In this document: positions 1 to 5,793 of the stretch, piece by piece
Position numbering within the stretch: position 1 is the stretch's first letter
How the letters are laid out: every line of letters begins with the position of its first letter
NCBI GenBank assembly: GCA_018500005.2
Contig: JAHBAP020000356.1
Location: 1-5,793, forward strand
Source of the DNA: Mycobacterium sp.
GTDB taxonomy: Bacteria; Actinomycetota; Actinomycetes; Mycobacteriales; Mycobacteriaceae
Direction: 5' to 3'
DNA: 5,793 nucleotides
Translations under genes and position numbers: made by a program
The notes under the pieces: model-generated
What the model saw: the letters and a program-made list of their open reading frames with translations, nothing else
Databases searched by the model: none
Told to the model about the DNA's origin: nothing

Positions 1-1103
1 CCGTCGACCTGGTTGACCGACGTACCCCGCAACTGGCGCACCCCTTCGGCGATCCCGTTCATCCCGTGGATGTAGGCCTCGCCGAGTTGGCCGCCGTGGG
101 TGTTGATCGGAAGCCGCCCGCCGATCTCGATGGCGCCGTCGGCGATGAAGTCCTTGGCCTCGCCCTTACCGCAGAACCCCAACTCCTCCAATTGAATCAG
201 CGTGAACGGAGTGAAGTGGTCGTAGAGGATCGCGGTCTGGATGTCGGTTGGCTTCAACCCGGATTGCTCCCATAGTTGACGGCCCACTAGGCCCATCTCC
301 GGGAGCCCGAGTTCGGGGCGGTAGTAGCTGACCATCGAGTACTGATCGGGGCTGGAGCCCTGAGCGGCCGCTTCGACGACGACCGACCGCTGCTTGAGAT
401 CGCGGGCGCGCTCGGGCGTGGTCACCACGATCGCCACACCCCCGTCGGTCTCCTGGCAGCAGTCTAGAAGCCGCAGCGGTTCGGCGATCCAACGCGAGTT
501 CTGATGGTCTTCGATGGTGATCGGCTTCCCGTAAAAGTACGCCTTCGGGTTGTTGGCGGCGTGTTTGCGGTCGGCCACCGAGATGGCGCCGAAGTCGCGA
601 CTGGTCGCACCCGAGAGGTGCATGTAGCGCCGGGCGATCATCGCGACCTGTGCTGCCGGGGTGGACAGTCCGTGCGGATAGGAGTAGGAGTTGTCGACGC
701 TGGTCGAGTCGGCACCCTGAATCAGCCGGAGTTGAACCTGGCCGAACCGCATACCCGATCGCTCGTTGAAAGCGCGATACGCCACAACGCATTCCGCGAC
801 CCCGGTCGCCACCGCGAGCGCAGCCTGCTGGACGGTCGCGCATGCGGCGCCACCGCCATGGTGGATCTTGGAGAAGAACTTCAGTTCGCCGATCCCCGTC
901 GCGCGGGCGACGGCGACCTCGGTGTTGGAGTCCATGGTGAACGTCACCATGCCGTCGACGTCGGCCGGTGTCAGGCCCGCATCGTCGAGTGCGTCCAGGA
1001 CCGCCTCGGCGGCTAGCCGCAACTCGCTGCGGCCGGAGGCCTTGGAGAAGTCGGTGGCGCCGATACCGACGATCGCCGCCTTGCCGGACAACCCCCCGGT
1101 CAC
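1..1103 (-). CDS. ltp2: Ltp2, steroid side-chain retro-aldolase of the thiolase fold (3' end outside window)
   Basis: Ltp2 cleaves 17-hydroxy-3-oxo-4-pregnene-20-carboxyl-CoA into androst-4-ene-3,17-dione and propionyl-CoA, the last side-chain step, and needs the ChsH2 DUF35 domain. I translated the frame by hand from GTG 1103. It stays open for 367 codons to the window edge without a break, so only about 20 C-terminal residues are missing compared with the roughly 386-residue M. tuberculosis protein. The product begins MTGGLSGKAAIVGIGATDFSK and has the GGGAACATVQQAA segment (Cys88), where thiolases carry their nucleophile. The two thiolase catalytic motifs are altered. ILYDHFTPF carries Tyr294 in place of the His/Asn of HDCF/NEAF, and THGGQLGEAYIHG carries Tyr344 where GHP is expected. 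These are the two tyrosines I recall as essential in the M. tuberculosis enzyme, with matching numbering. It is the last igr gene and overlaps chsH1 by GTGA. Confidence 0.94.
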   Translation of the reverse strand, partial: MTGGLSGKAAIVGIGATDFSKASGRSELRLAAEAVLDALDDAGLTPADVDGMVTFTMDSNTEVAVARATGIGELKFFSKIHHGGGAACATVQQAALAVATGVAECVVAYRAFNERSGMRFGQVQLRLIQGADSTSVDNSYSYPHGLSTPAAQVAMIARRYMHLSGATSRDFGAISVADRKHAANNPKAYFYGKPITIEDHQNSRWIAEPLRLLDCCQETDGGVAIVVTTPERARDLKQRSVVVEAAAQGSSPDQYSMVSYYRPELGLPEMGLVGRQLWEQSGLKPTDIQTAILYDHFTPFTLIQLEELGFCGKGEAKDFIADGAIEIGGRLPINTHGGQLGEAYIHGMNGIAEGVRQLRGTSVNQVD

Positions 1104-1504
1104 GACTGCTCTCCCACCGTGAGCGTTGCCGTCGCGATCACGTGGTCACCCAGGCTGTTGTTGCCAACAACTTTCACGGTGATCAGGCCATCCTCGACTG
1201 CGGTCACCTCGCCGGTGAAGGTGACGGTGTCATAGGCGTACCACGGAACACCGAGTCGCAGTCCGATCGACTTGACGACCGCGGTCGGTCCGGCCCAGTC
1301 GGTGATGTAGCGCTGGACAAGTCCGGTGTCGGTGAGGATGTTGACGAAGATGTCCTTGGACCCTTTCGCCTGGGCCTTGTCCCGATCGTGGTGGACATCC
1401 TGATAGTCGCGGGTCGCGATGGCGGTGGAAACGATGAACGTCGGGTCGCCGTAGAGCGACAACTCGGGCAGCTTGGTGCCCACCGGAAAAGTGCGTGTGC
1501 TCAC
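1100..1504 (-). CDS. chsH1: ChsH1, MaoC-like catalytic subunit of the steroid side-chain enoyl-CoA hydratase
   Basis: This 134-residue single hot-dog protein partners with the MaoC domain of ChsH2. Together they add water to 3-oxo-4,17-pregnadiene-20-carboxyl-CoA, giving the 17-hydroxy product that Ltp2 cleaves. ATRDYQDVHHDRDKA (residues 30-44) aligns with the hydratase-2 signature DxNPxHxD. Asp33 and His38 fall at the catalytic dyad positions, so this subunit appears to carry the active residues that ChsH2 lacks. Downstream, the segment GSKDIFVNILTDTGLVQRY and the strand LRLGVPWYAYDTVTFTGEV match the M. tuberculosis protein (about 129 residues) as I recall it. The start GTG 1504 overlaps the chsH2 stop by GTGA, and its own TGA (1102-1100) overlaps the ltp2 GTG in the same way. 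Equimolar coupled expression with chsH2 is the expected consequence. An alternative GTG at 1519 would add five residues. Confidence 0.94.
   Translation of the reverse strand: MSTRTFPVGTKLPELSLYGDPTFIVSTAIATRDYQDVHHDRDKAQAKGSKDIFVNILTDTGLVQRYITDWAGPTAVVKSIGLRLGVPWYAYDTVTFTGEVTAVEDGLITVKVVGNNSLGDHVIATATLTVGEQS
1109..1115 (-). promoter_or_regulatory. ribosome binding site of ltp2
   Basis: The minus strand reads GGGAGAG five bases before GTG 1103, within the last codons of chsH1. It supports the GTGA-overlap start of ltp2. Confidence 0.7.
1157..1171. repeat. perfect 7-bp inverted repeat inside chsH1
   Basis: GTTGTTG and CAACAAC flank a single C, making a 15-base near-palindrome. On the minus strand it codes for part of VVGNNSL. 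The one-base spacer is too short for an RNA hairpin, so a protein-binding site or chance from the Asn-Asn and Val codons are the alternatives. No function can be assigned. Confidence 0.4.
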
Positions 1505-2487
1505 GAGGCCGGCTCCCACGCGTAGAGAGTCCAGGCCGGGCCGCTCTCCCCATCGGGGAAGTCGATATAGGTTGCGCGGACTTGCATTCCGATCTCCACC
1601 TCAGACGCGTCGGCGTTTCGCAGCTCGCCTAGCATCCGTACGCCTTCCTCGAGTTCCACCAGCGCGATGACGAACGGCAGCGTCCTACCGGGCACCTTCG
1701 GCGCGTGGTGGACGACGTAGCTGAACACCGTTCCGCGACCGCTGGCCACGACATAGTCGACCGGCGCTGCCTTGTCCTGCCATATCGCGGGAACCGGAGG
1801 GTGCTGCAGTGTCCCGTCGGGGCGCCTCTGGATGCGCAGCTCGTGGGAGTTGACGCCATCCCAGAAGAACTGGGTGTCCTTCGACGCGGCCGGCCGCATC
1901 ATCATTTCGGAGTCGAGATCCGGTGCCACCGAGGATGCGGCGGAGTGCCCGGCGGGCTTGAACTTCATGATCCGCCACATCATGTCCGCAACCGGTTCGT
2001 CTTCGCCCGATTCGTGCGGGACCGACCAGGTGATTTTCTGAGTGATGAAGAAACCCTCGCCCAGAGCTGTGTTCTTCGGGCCGACGACGTCGGTGAGTTC
2101 GGCTGTGACACTGACTTGTTCACCTGGGCACAGGTAGCGGTGGTAGGTCTGCTCGCAGTTGGTGGCGACCACGCCGATGTAGCCGGCCTCGTCGAAGAGT
2201 CCGAGGATCTTGCCTAGCGGATCGTCGTCGGCGCGCACACCTCCCAGCCCTGCCATCGTCCAGACCTGGATCATCGCCGGCGGTGCGACGACTCCGGGGT
2301 GGCCGGCCGCCCTGGCCGCCGCATCGTCGGTGTAGATCGGGTTCTTGTCGCCGATGGCGTCGAGCCAGTGGTCGATCATCGGTTGGTTCACCGCGTGACG
2401 ACCCCTGCGGGGCTTGCTTTTTCCTTCGGCCTTGATCCGTTCGGCGGCCTGCTGGATGTCTTCTACCGCGCTCGCCCCTGAACTCAT
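1501..2487 (-). CDS. chsH2: ChsH2, MaoC-like/DUF35 fusion subunit of steroid enoyl-CoA hydratase and Ltp2 aldolase partner
   Basis: This 328-residue two-domain protein works in two complexes. Its N-terminal MaoC-like hot-dog domain (about residues 30-178) pairs with ChsH1 to hydrate the unsaturated side-chain CoA ester. Its C-terminal DUF35 OB-fold domain (about 203-328) binds and is needed by the aldolase Ltp2. In the MaoC half the hydratase-2 signature reads GDKNPIYTDD (residues 46-55): Asp47 and Asn49 are kept, but the usual catalytic His is Tyr52, so this half looks catalytically dead and probably shapes the steroid pocket. An Ala/Ser/Met-rich linker (about 179-203) joins the domains. The DUF35 half starts near FFWDGVNSHELRIQRRPDG and has no cysteines, so it cannot form the zinc ribbon common in the family. 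It is slightly longer than the M. tuberculosis protein (about 311), mainly at the N-terminus. The ATG at 2487 was chosen for its ribosome site. Its TGA overlaps the chsH1 GTG by four bases. Confidence 0.94.
   Translation of the reverse strand: MSSGASAVEDIQQAAERIKAEGKSKPRRGRHAVNQPMIDHWLDAIGDKNPIYTDDAAARAAGHPGVVAPPAMIQVWTMAGLGGVRADDDPLGKILGLFDEAGYIGVVATNCEQTYHRYLCPGEQVSVTAELTDVVGPKNTALGEGFFITQKITWSVPHESGEDEPVADMMWRIMKFKPAGHSAASSVAPDLDSEMMMRPAASKDTQFFWDGVNSHELRIQRRPDGTLQHPPVPAIWQDKAAPVDYVVASGRGTVFSYVVHHAPKVPGRTLPFVIALVELEEGVRMLGELRNADASEVEIGMQVRATYIDFPDGESGPAWTLYAWEPAS
1513..1517 (-). promoter_or_regulatory. ribosome binding site of chsH1
   Basis: The minus strand reads GGGAG eight bases before GTG 1504. 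This favours the GTGA-overlapping start over the in-frame GTG at 1519, which would place the site inside the gene. Confidence 0.6.
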
Positions 2488-2519
2488 CTGCGTCCTCTGT
2501 TCTTCGCGCGAGCGCTCAT
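2484..2519 (-). other. 11-codon mini-ORF bridging fadE29 and chsH2 (possible coupling element)
   Basis: An ATG at 2519-2517 overlaps the restored fadE29 stop as ATGA. It opens a frame encoding MSARAKNRGRR, whose TGA (2486-2484) overlaps the chsH2 ATG, again as ATGA. The chsH2 ribosome site lies inside it. The geometry would let terminating ribosomes pass through to chsH2, but the frame is very short and could be chance. No clear ribosome site of its own is visible. Confidence 0.25.
2493..2498 (-). promoter_or_regulatory. ribosome binding site of chsH2
   Basis: The minus strand reads AGAGGA five bases before the ATG at 2487. It decides that start over the longer in-frame GTG at 2538, which would overlap the fadE29 tail and has no comparable site. 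Confidence 0.8.
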
Positions 2520-3678
2520 CGCGGAACCCTCGGCACACCGAGTCCGGCCGCCGCCACCTGCCCGCGCATCACCTCATTGACACCGCCGCCGAAGGTGATC
2601 ACCCGGCTACGTTTGGTCTGTGCGTCCAACCACCTGAGCAATTCGGCCGTCTCGTCCTCGACCGGGTTGCCGTACTTGCCGACGACTCCTCGGCAAGCCG
2701 GCCGATCCGCTGGATCCGTTCCGTCGAGAAGACTTTGGTGGCGGCGGCATCGGCGATGTCGACGGTCTCGCCGGCCGCGGCTACCTGCCAGTTCAGCAGT
2801 TCGTTGATCCGCCAGATTGCGCGAATCTCGGCGAGTGCGCGGCGGACGTCGTCATGATCGATGGGGGTCACGCCGTCACCCCCGGGCTTGGAAGCCCAGG
2901 CATGAACTCGGTCGTAGAGACCGGCGATCTTTCCGGCCGGACCGAGCATCACCCGTTCATGGTTCAGCTGGGTGGTGATGAGCCGCCAACCGGCGTTCTC
3001 CTGGCCGACCAGCATGTCGGCCGGCACCCGAACGTCGTTGTAGTAGGTGGCATTGGTGTGGTGCGCGCCGTCGGAGAGGATGATCGGCGTCCACGAGTAC
3101 CCCGGATCGGCGGTATCGACGATCAGGATCGAAATCCCTTTGTGCTTGGCGGCTTCCGGATCGGTGCGGCAGGCCAGCCAGACATAGTCGGCGTCGTGGC
3201 CACCGGTGGTCCAGATCTTCTGGCCATTGACGAGATACTCATCGCCGTACCGCACCGCCGAGGTGCGAAGCGATGCCAAATCCGTGCCCGCCTCTGGTTC
3301 GGAGTAGCCGATCGCGAAATGCACCTCCCCCGCCAGTATCGCGGGAAGGAACTTGTTCTTCTGAACCTCGCTGCCGTAGACCATCAGCGTCGGCCCAACG
3401 GTCTGCAACGTGACGGCAGGCAGTGGCACGTCGGCGCGGGCCGCTTCGTTGACGAAGATCTGCTGCTCGATGGGCCCATACCCCAGACCGCCGTATTCCT
3501 TTGGCCAGCCGACACCCAGTTTGCCGTCCGAGCCCATCCGCTTGATCACCGCGCGGTAGGCCCTGCCATGCCGATCGGCCTCCATCTCCCTGGCTTCCTC
3601 GGTCGAGATGAGGGTGGCGAAGTACTGGCGCAGTTCGGCCTGCAGGTGCCGCTGTTCGGGGGTCAGCTCTATGTACAT
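2516..3678 (-). CDS. fadE29: ChsE2 (FadE29), catalytic steroid acyl-CoA dehydrogenase subunit, with an apparent 1-base frameshift
   Basis: This is the catalytic partner of ChsE1. It uses FAD to dehydrogenate the CoA-thioester of the last cholesterol side-chain fragment. The ATG at 3678 follows a modest GGAG four bases upstream and overlaps the end of fadE28. Residues 1-331 read as a normal acyl-CoA dehydrogenase: YSEPEAGTDLASL from residue 125 and KIWTTGGHDADYVW from 154 are the flavin and substrate region. LNHERV (Glu241) sits where this subfamily places the catalytic base. After residue 331 (RIGRLAEE) the frame breaks. As written it adds 28 Arg/Ser/Thr-rich residues and stops at 2601-2599 (359 residues in all). 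In the -1 frame the expected tail VGKYGNPVEDETAELL...ITFGGGVNEVMR...VPRVPR continues to TGA at 2518-2516. With one base restored the protein is exactly 387 residues, the length I recall for M. tuberculosis FadE29. This is either a sequencing or assembly error or a real inactivating mutation; the coordinates given span the full reconstructed gene. Confidence 0.9.
2680..2691 (-). other. frameshift site in fadE29 (apparent single-base deletion)
   Basis: The minus strand reads GAG GAG TCG TCG here, where GAG GAG GTC GTC GGC AAG TAC would give the expected EEVVGKYG. One G appears to be missing at about 2685/2686. Both sides show full-strength homology-like sequence in different frames, and the distance is one base short of 388 codons. 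The lost base lies in a GAGGAGGTCGTC-like repetitive stretch rather than in a long homopolymer. Confidence 0.88.
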
Positions 3679-4676
3679 TGCGCTCCAACCAAATCCAGAC
3701 GATGGGCCGGTCCGCCGAGCAGGCGGGTGAGGTCTTTGACCGACGAGTAGTAGCGGTGCATGGGATAGCTGATGTCCATACCCATACCGCCGTGCAGGTG
3801 ATGGCAGGTTTGCATCGCGGGCGGTAACTGCGAGCTGAGCCAGTAGGCCATGATGTCGAGGTCCTCGTCGGCATCGCGACCTTCGGATAGCCGCCAGACC
3901 ACCGAAGTGGCGGCCAATCCTGCTGTGCGGGAGGCGATGTAGACCTCAGCGAGTTGCGCCGCAACGGCCTGGAAGGTGGCCAACGGTCGGCCGAATTGGT
4001 GCCGGTTGGATACGTAGTCCGCGGTGAGCCGCACCGCGCCGGCGATCAGGCCGGCGGCATAGGCGCCGACGGCGGCCAGCGCCAACTGATTCAGTCGGTG
4101 CACGGTCGCACCCTCAAGGACGGCGTCGACTTCTGCATCCCGGAATTCGACGGCGAACTCCTCGCCGCCTGCCGAGGTCGGCGTTTGGATGATGTGCACT
4201 CCATCGTCGTCAGGCGATACCACGACGACACCACCATCGGTGCTGACGAGCATCCACGTCGCCTGTCCGGCGTAGGGAACGGCGATCTTGGTGCCGGTTA
4301 TGCGTCCGTCGACCAACCTCGTCGAGGGACGTTCCGGCAGCGCCGAACCGGGCTCATTGAGCGCCGCCGTGATGATCGCCCCCTTGGCGACCCCTGCCAG
4401 GTAACGGTCCTGGTGGGCATCGGTCGCCAGATCGAGTAGCGGGATCACTCCCAGGCCCAGAGTCGACAGGGCCGGACACACCGTTGCGCGTCGCCCGATC
4501 TCGGTGAGGGCGGTCGCGATCTCGGGCAGGCCAACCCCGTCGCCACCGAGTCGTTCGGGAACCCCCAGAGCCGCGACTCCGCCGGAAACCAATGCTTCCC
4601 AGGTGTTGTCGCGATCCAGGATGGTGTTGACGACGTCGGCGACGGCCTGCTGCTCCGGCTCCGGAGTGAAGTCCAC
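3669..4676 (-). CDS. fadE28: ChsE1 (FadE28), non-catalytic-type subunit of the heterotetrameric steroid acyl-CoA dehydrogenase
   Basis: This is the partner subunit of an alpha2-beta2 acyl-CoA dehydrogenase that acts with ChsE2. In M. tuberculosis the complex introduces the double bond into the three-carbon side chain of 3-oxo-4-pregnene-20-carboxyl-CoA. The 335-residue product is about the length of M. tuberculosis FadE28 and shorter than a canonical homotetrameric family member (about 380). The N-terminus MDFTPEPEQQAVADVV is typical. The FAD-contact motif RHQFGRPLATFQ is at residues 225-236. The C-terminal HGGMGMDISYPMHRYY motif begins at residue 295 and matches the family's cofactor and subunit-interface region. 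I find no NHER-type catalytic Glu segment like the one in the neighbour, which fits an accessory role supplying part of the FAD pocket. Translation starts at GTG 4676 behind a strong ribosome site. The stop (TAG at 3671-3669) lies inside the start of fadE29, giving a 10-base overlap and implying coupled synthesis of the two subunits. Confidence 0.93.
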   Translation of the reverse strand: MDFTPEPEQQAVADVVNTILDRDNTWEALVSGGVAALGVPERLGGDGVGLPEIATALTEIGRRATVCPALSTLGLGVIPLLDLATDAHQDRYLAGVAKGAIITAALNEPGSALPERPSTRLVDGRITGTKIAVPYAGQATWMLVSTDGGVVVVSPDDDGVHIIQTPTSAGGEEFAVEFRDAEVDAVLEGATVHRLNQLALAAVGAYAAGLIAGAVRLTADYVSNRHQFGRPLATFQAVAAQLAEVYIASRTAGLAATSVVWRLSEGRDADEDLDIMAYWLSSQLPPAMQTCHHLHGGMGMDISYPMHRYYSSVKDLTRLLGGPAHRLDLVGAQCT

Positions 4677-4682
4677 CCAGGT

Positions 4683-4689
4683 CTCCCTT
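4683..4689 (-). promoter_or_regulatory. ribosome binding site of fadE28
   Basis: The minus strand reads AAGGGAG six bases ahead of a GTG codon (4676-4674) in the 16-base gap after the cyp125 stop. It supports GTG as the fadE28 start. No in-frame ATG lies nearby. Confidence 0.75.
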
Positions 4690-4692
4690 CGG

Positions 4693-5793
4693 TCAGGAGG
4701 TCGAACCGGTGTAGTCGACCTGCCAGTGCTTGATGCCGTTGAGCCATCCCGACCTCAGCCGCTCCGGCGTACCGATCGAGGAGAGATCGGGCATGTTGTC
4801 GGCGATCGCGTTGAACATCAGGTCGATCGTCATACGCGCCAGATTGGCACCGATGCAGTAGTGCACGCCGGTGCCGCCGAAACCGACATGCGGATTCGGG
4901 TCGCGAAGAATATTGAACGTGTGAGGTGTGTCGAACACGTCCTCGTCGAAGTTAGCCGACCGGTAGAACATCACCACCCGTTGGCCGGCTTTGATCTCCA
5001 CGCCGCCCAACTCGGTGTCCTTGATCGCGGTGCGCTGGAACGCCGTCACCGGTGTCGCCCACCGGACGATCTCGTCGGCCGCCGTCGACGGCCGGTCGCG
5101 CTTGTACAACTCCCATTGGTCGGGATTGTCGAGAAAGGCGATCATGCCGTGGGTGATCGAGTTGCGGGTGGTCTCGCTGCCCGCGACCGCCAGCATCAGG
5201 ACGAAGAACCCGAACTCGTCGTCGGTCAGCTTCTCCCCCGCGATGTCTGCGTTGATCAACGCGGTGACGATGTCATCGCCGGGTTCCTTGGCCTTGATCG
5301 CGGCCAATTGCATGGCGTACATGAGCACCTCGATAGAGGACGCCTTGCCGTCGACGTGAGCGAACTCGGGATCCTCATTGCCGGTCATCTCGTTGGTCCA
5401 GCGGAAGAGTTTGGCCCGCTCGTCCTGCGGAACGCCGAGAAGTCCGGCGATCACCTGCAGCGGCAACTCGCAGGAAACCTGTTCGACAAAGTCGCCGGTG
5501 CCGTCCGCCGCAGCGGTCTTGACAATGTTCTCGGCGCGCTGAGTCAGTTCCGCGCGCAACCGTTCGACGGCCCGCGGAGTGAATCCGCGGGAGATGATCC
5601 GGCGCAGCCGATCGTGGCGCTCGCCGTCCATGTTGAGCAGGACGACGCTCTGCATGTCGATGTCTTCGCGAGTCATGTCGTCGGCGAACTGCGGCAGGGC
5701 GGTGTTGGGACCGGAGTGGAATACGTCGCTGCGCCGGGAGACCTCTTTGACGTCCCTGTGCTTGGTGACGACCCAGTACCCGCCGTCGTTGAA
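4693..5793 (-). CDS. cyp125: CYP125 family cytochrome P450, steroid C26/C27 hydroxylase (5' end outside window)
   Basis: This is a heme monooxygenase that oxidises the terminal methyl of the cholesterol/cholestenone side chain to the alcohol and on to the acid, the entry step of side-chain degradation in the cytosol. The frame is open to the window edge: 366 codons are visible, beginning FNDGGYWVVTKHRDVKEV, which is typical of the CYP125 N-terminal region. About 65 residues are probably missing, since the M. tuberculosis protein is near 433. The I-helix oxygen-activation motif AVAGSETTRNS lies near 5162-5192. The K-helix ExxR motif (EIVR) is at 5062-5073. The heme-binding loop GFGGTGVHYCIGANLARM has its thiolate Cys codon at 4855-4857. 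The C-terminus LRSGWLNGIKHWQVDYTG closely matches CYP125A1 as I remember it. The Met codon at 5674-5676 is internal and not the start. It is the first visible gene of the igr operon, 16 bases ahead of fadE28. In relatives transcription is controlled by the TetR-type repressor KstR, but any operator would lie upstream, outside the window. Confidence 0.96.
   Translation of the reverse strand, partial: FNDGGYWVVTKHRDVKEVSRRSDVFHSGPNTALPQFADDMTREDIDMQSVVLLNMDGERHDRLRRIISRGFTPRAVERLRAELTQRAENIVKTAAADGTGDFVEQVSCELPLQVIAGLLGVPQDERAKLFRWTNEMTGNEDPEFAHVDGKASSIEVLMYAMQLAAIKAKEPGDDIVTALINADIAGEKLTDDEFGFFVLMLAVAGSETTRNSITHGMIAFLDNPDQWELYKRDRPSTAADEIVRWATPVTAFQRTAIKDTELGGVEIKAGQRVVMFYRSANFDEDVFDTPHTFNILRDPNPHVGFGGTGVHYCIGANLARMTIDLMFNAIADNMPDLSSIGTPERLRSGWLNGIKHWQVDYTGSTS

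Noticed and set aside
166..843. Minus-strand frame of 225 codons within the ltp2 region
   Set aside because: Its product is an Arg-rich low-complexity sequence with no family resemblance. A different minus frame here gives an unbroken, clearly recognisable Ltp2.
2488..2538. Upstream GTG (2538) as the chsH2 start
   Set aside because: It would add 17 Arg/Glu-rich residues overlapping the fadE29 tail and ignore the AGAGGA site correctly spaced before ATG 2487.
2678..2700. Programmed -1 ribosomal frameshift in fadE29
   Set aside because: A -1 slip at GAG|TCG would restore the tail exactly, but there is no slippery heptamer and I see no obvious downstream stimulatory structure. Orthologues as I recall them encode the tail in one frame, so a deletion or sequencing error is simpler.
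2884..2897. GGGCTT-GG-AAGCCC inverted repeat as a terminator
   Set aside because: The two-base spacer is too tight for a stable hairpin loop, it lies inside the fadE29 coding sequence and no T-run follows on either strand.
2854..3750. Long plus-strand open frame (298 codons) opposite fadE29
   Set aside because: It is antisense to a well-supported acyl-CoA dehydrogenase gene, has no recognisable domain and is the usual mirror frame of GC-rich codon-biased DNA. The other plus-strand frames (for example 504-1016, 1705-2217, 3954-4439) were rejected for the same reason.
3239..3964. Minus-strand frame of 241 codons across fadE28 and fadE29
   Set aside because: It spans the junction of two real genes in a third frame and is compositionally a shadow.
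5674..5676. ATG at 5676 as the start of the P450
   Set aside because: The same frame continues to the window edge with typical CYP125 N-terminal sequence, so this Met is internal.

Overview
The window is a high-GC actinobacterial segment in which every supported gene lies on the minus strand. From high to low coordinates the order is cyp125 (5' end outside the window), fadE28/chsE1, fadE29/chsE2, chsH2, chsH1 and ltp2 (3' end outside the window). This is the gene content and order of the igr (intracellular growth) cholesterol side-chain operon of Mycobacterium tuberculosis (Rv3545c to Rv3540c). GTG starts, 4-base GTGA overlaps and the strong resemblance to the mycobacterial proteins (from memory, not aligned) point to Mycobacterium/Mycolicibacterium or a close member of the Mycobacteriales.

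Layout on the minus strand: positions 5793-4693 hold cyp125 (steroid C26 hydroxylase/oxidase P450). A 16-base gap with a strong ribosome site leads to fadE28 (4676-3669), which overlaps fadE29 (3678-2516) by 10 bases. A 28-base gap carrying a clear ribosome site leads to chsH2 (2487-1501). chsH2 overlaps chsH1 (1504-1100) by GTGA, and chsH1 overlaps ltp2 (1103 to beyond position 1) by GTGA. No intergenic stretch exceeds 30 bases, so this is one translationally coupled operon. I see no promoter, RNA gene, mobile element or CRISPR array inside it. Plus-strand open frames are shadows of these genes.

Function: CYP125 oxidises the sterol side-chain terminus. After earlier beta-oxidation cycles encoded elsewhere, ChsE1-ChsE2 dehydrogenates the last three-carbon side chain (3-oxo-4-pregnene-20-carboxyl-CoA). 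ChsH1-ChsH2 hydrates the product, and Ltp2, docked on the ChsH2 DUF35 domain, cleaves it by retro-aldol reaction to androstenedione and propionyl-CoA.

The main anomaly is an apparent single-base deletion in fadE29 near 2685. It replaces the last 56 residues, including the C-terminal GGG cofactor-contact motif, with 28 unrelated ones. Adding back one base restores a 387-residue protein. Smaller observations are an 11-codon mini-ORF bridging fadE29 and chsH2, a lost catalytic His in ChsH2, absence of Cys in its DUF35 domain, and tyrosines replacing thiolase catalytic residues in Ltp2. I do not see a previously undescribed system here; it is a known pathway with one possible lesion.
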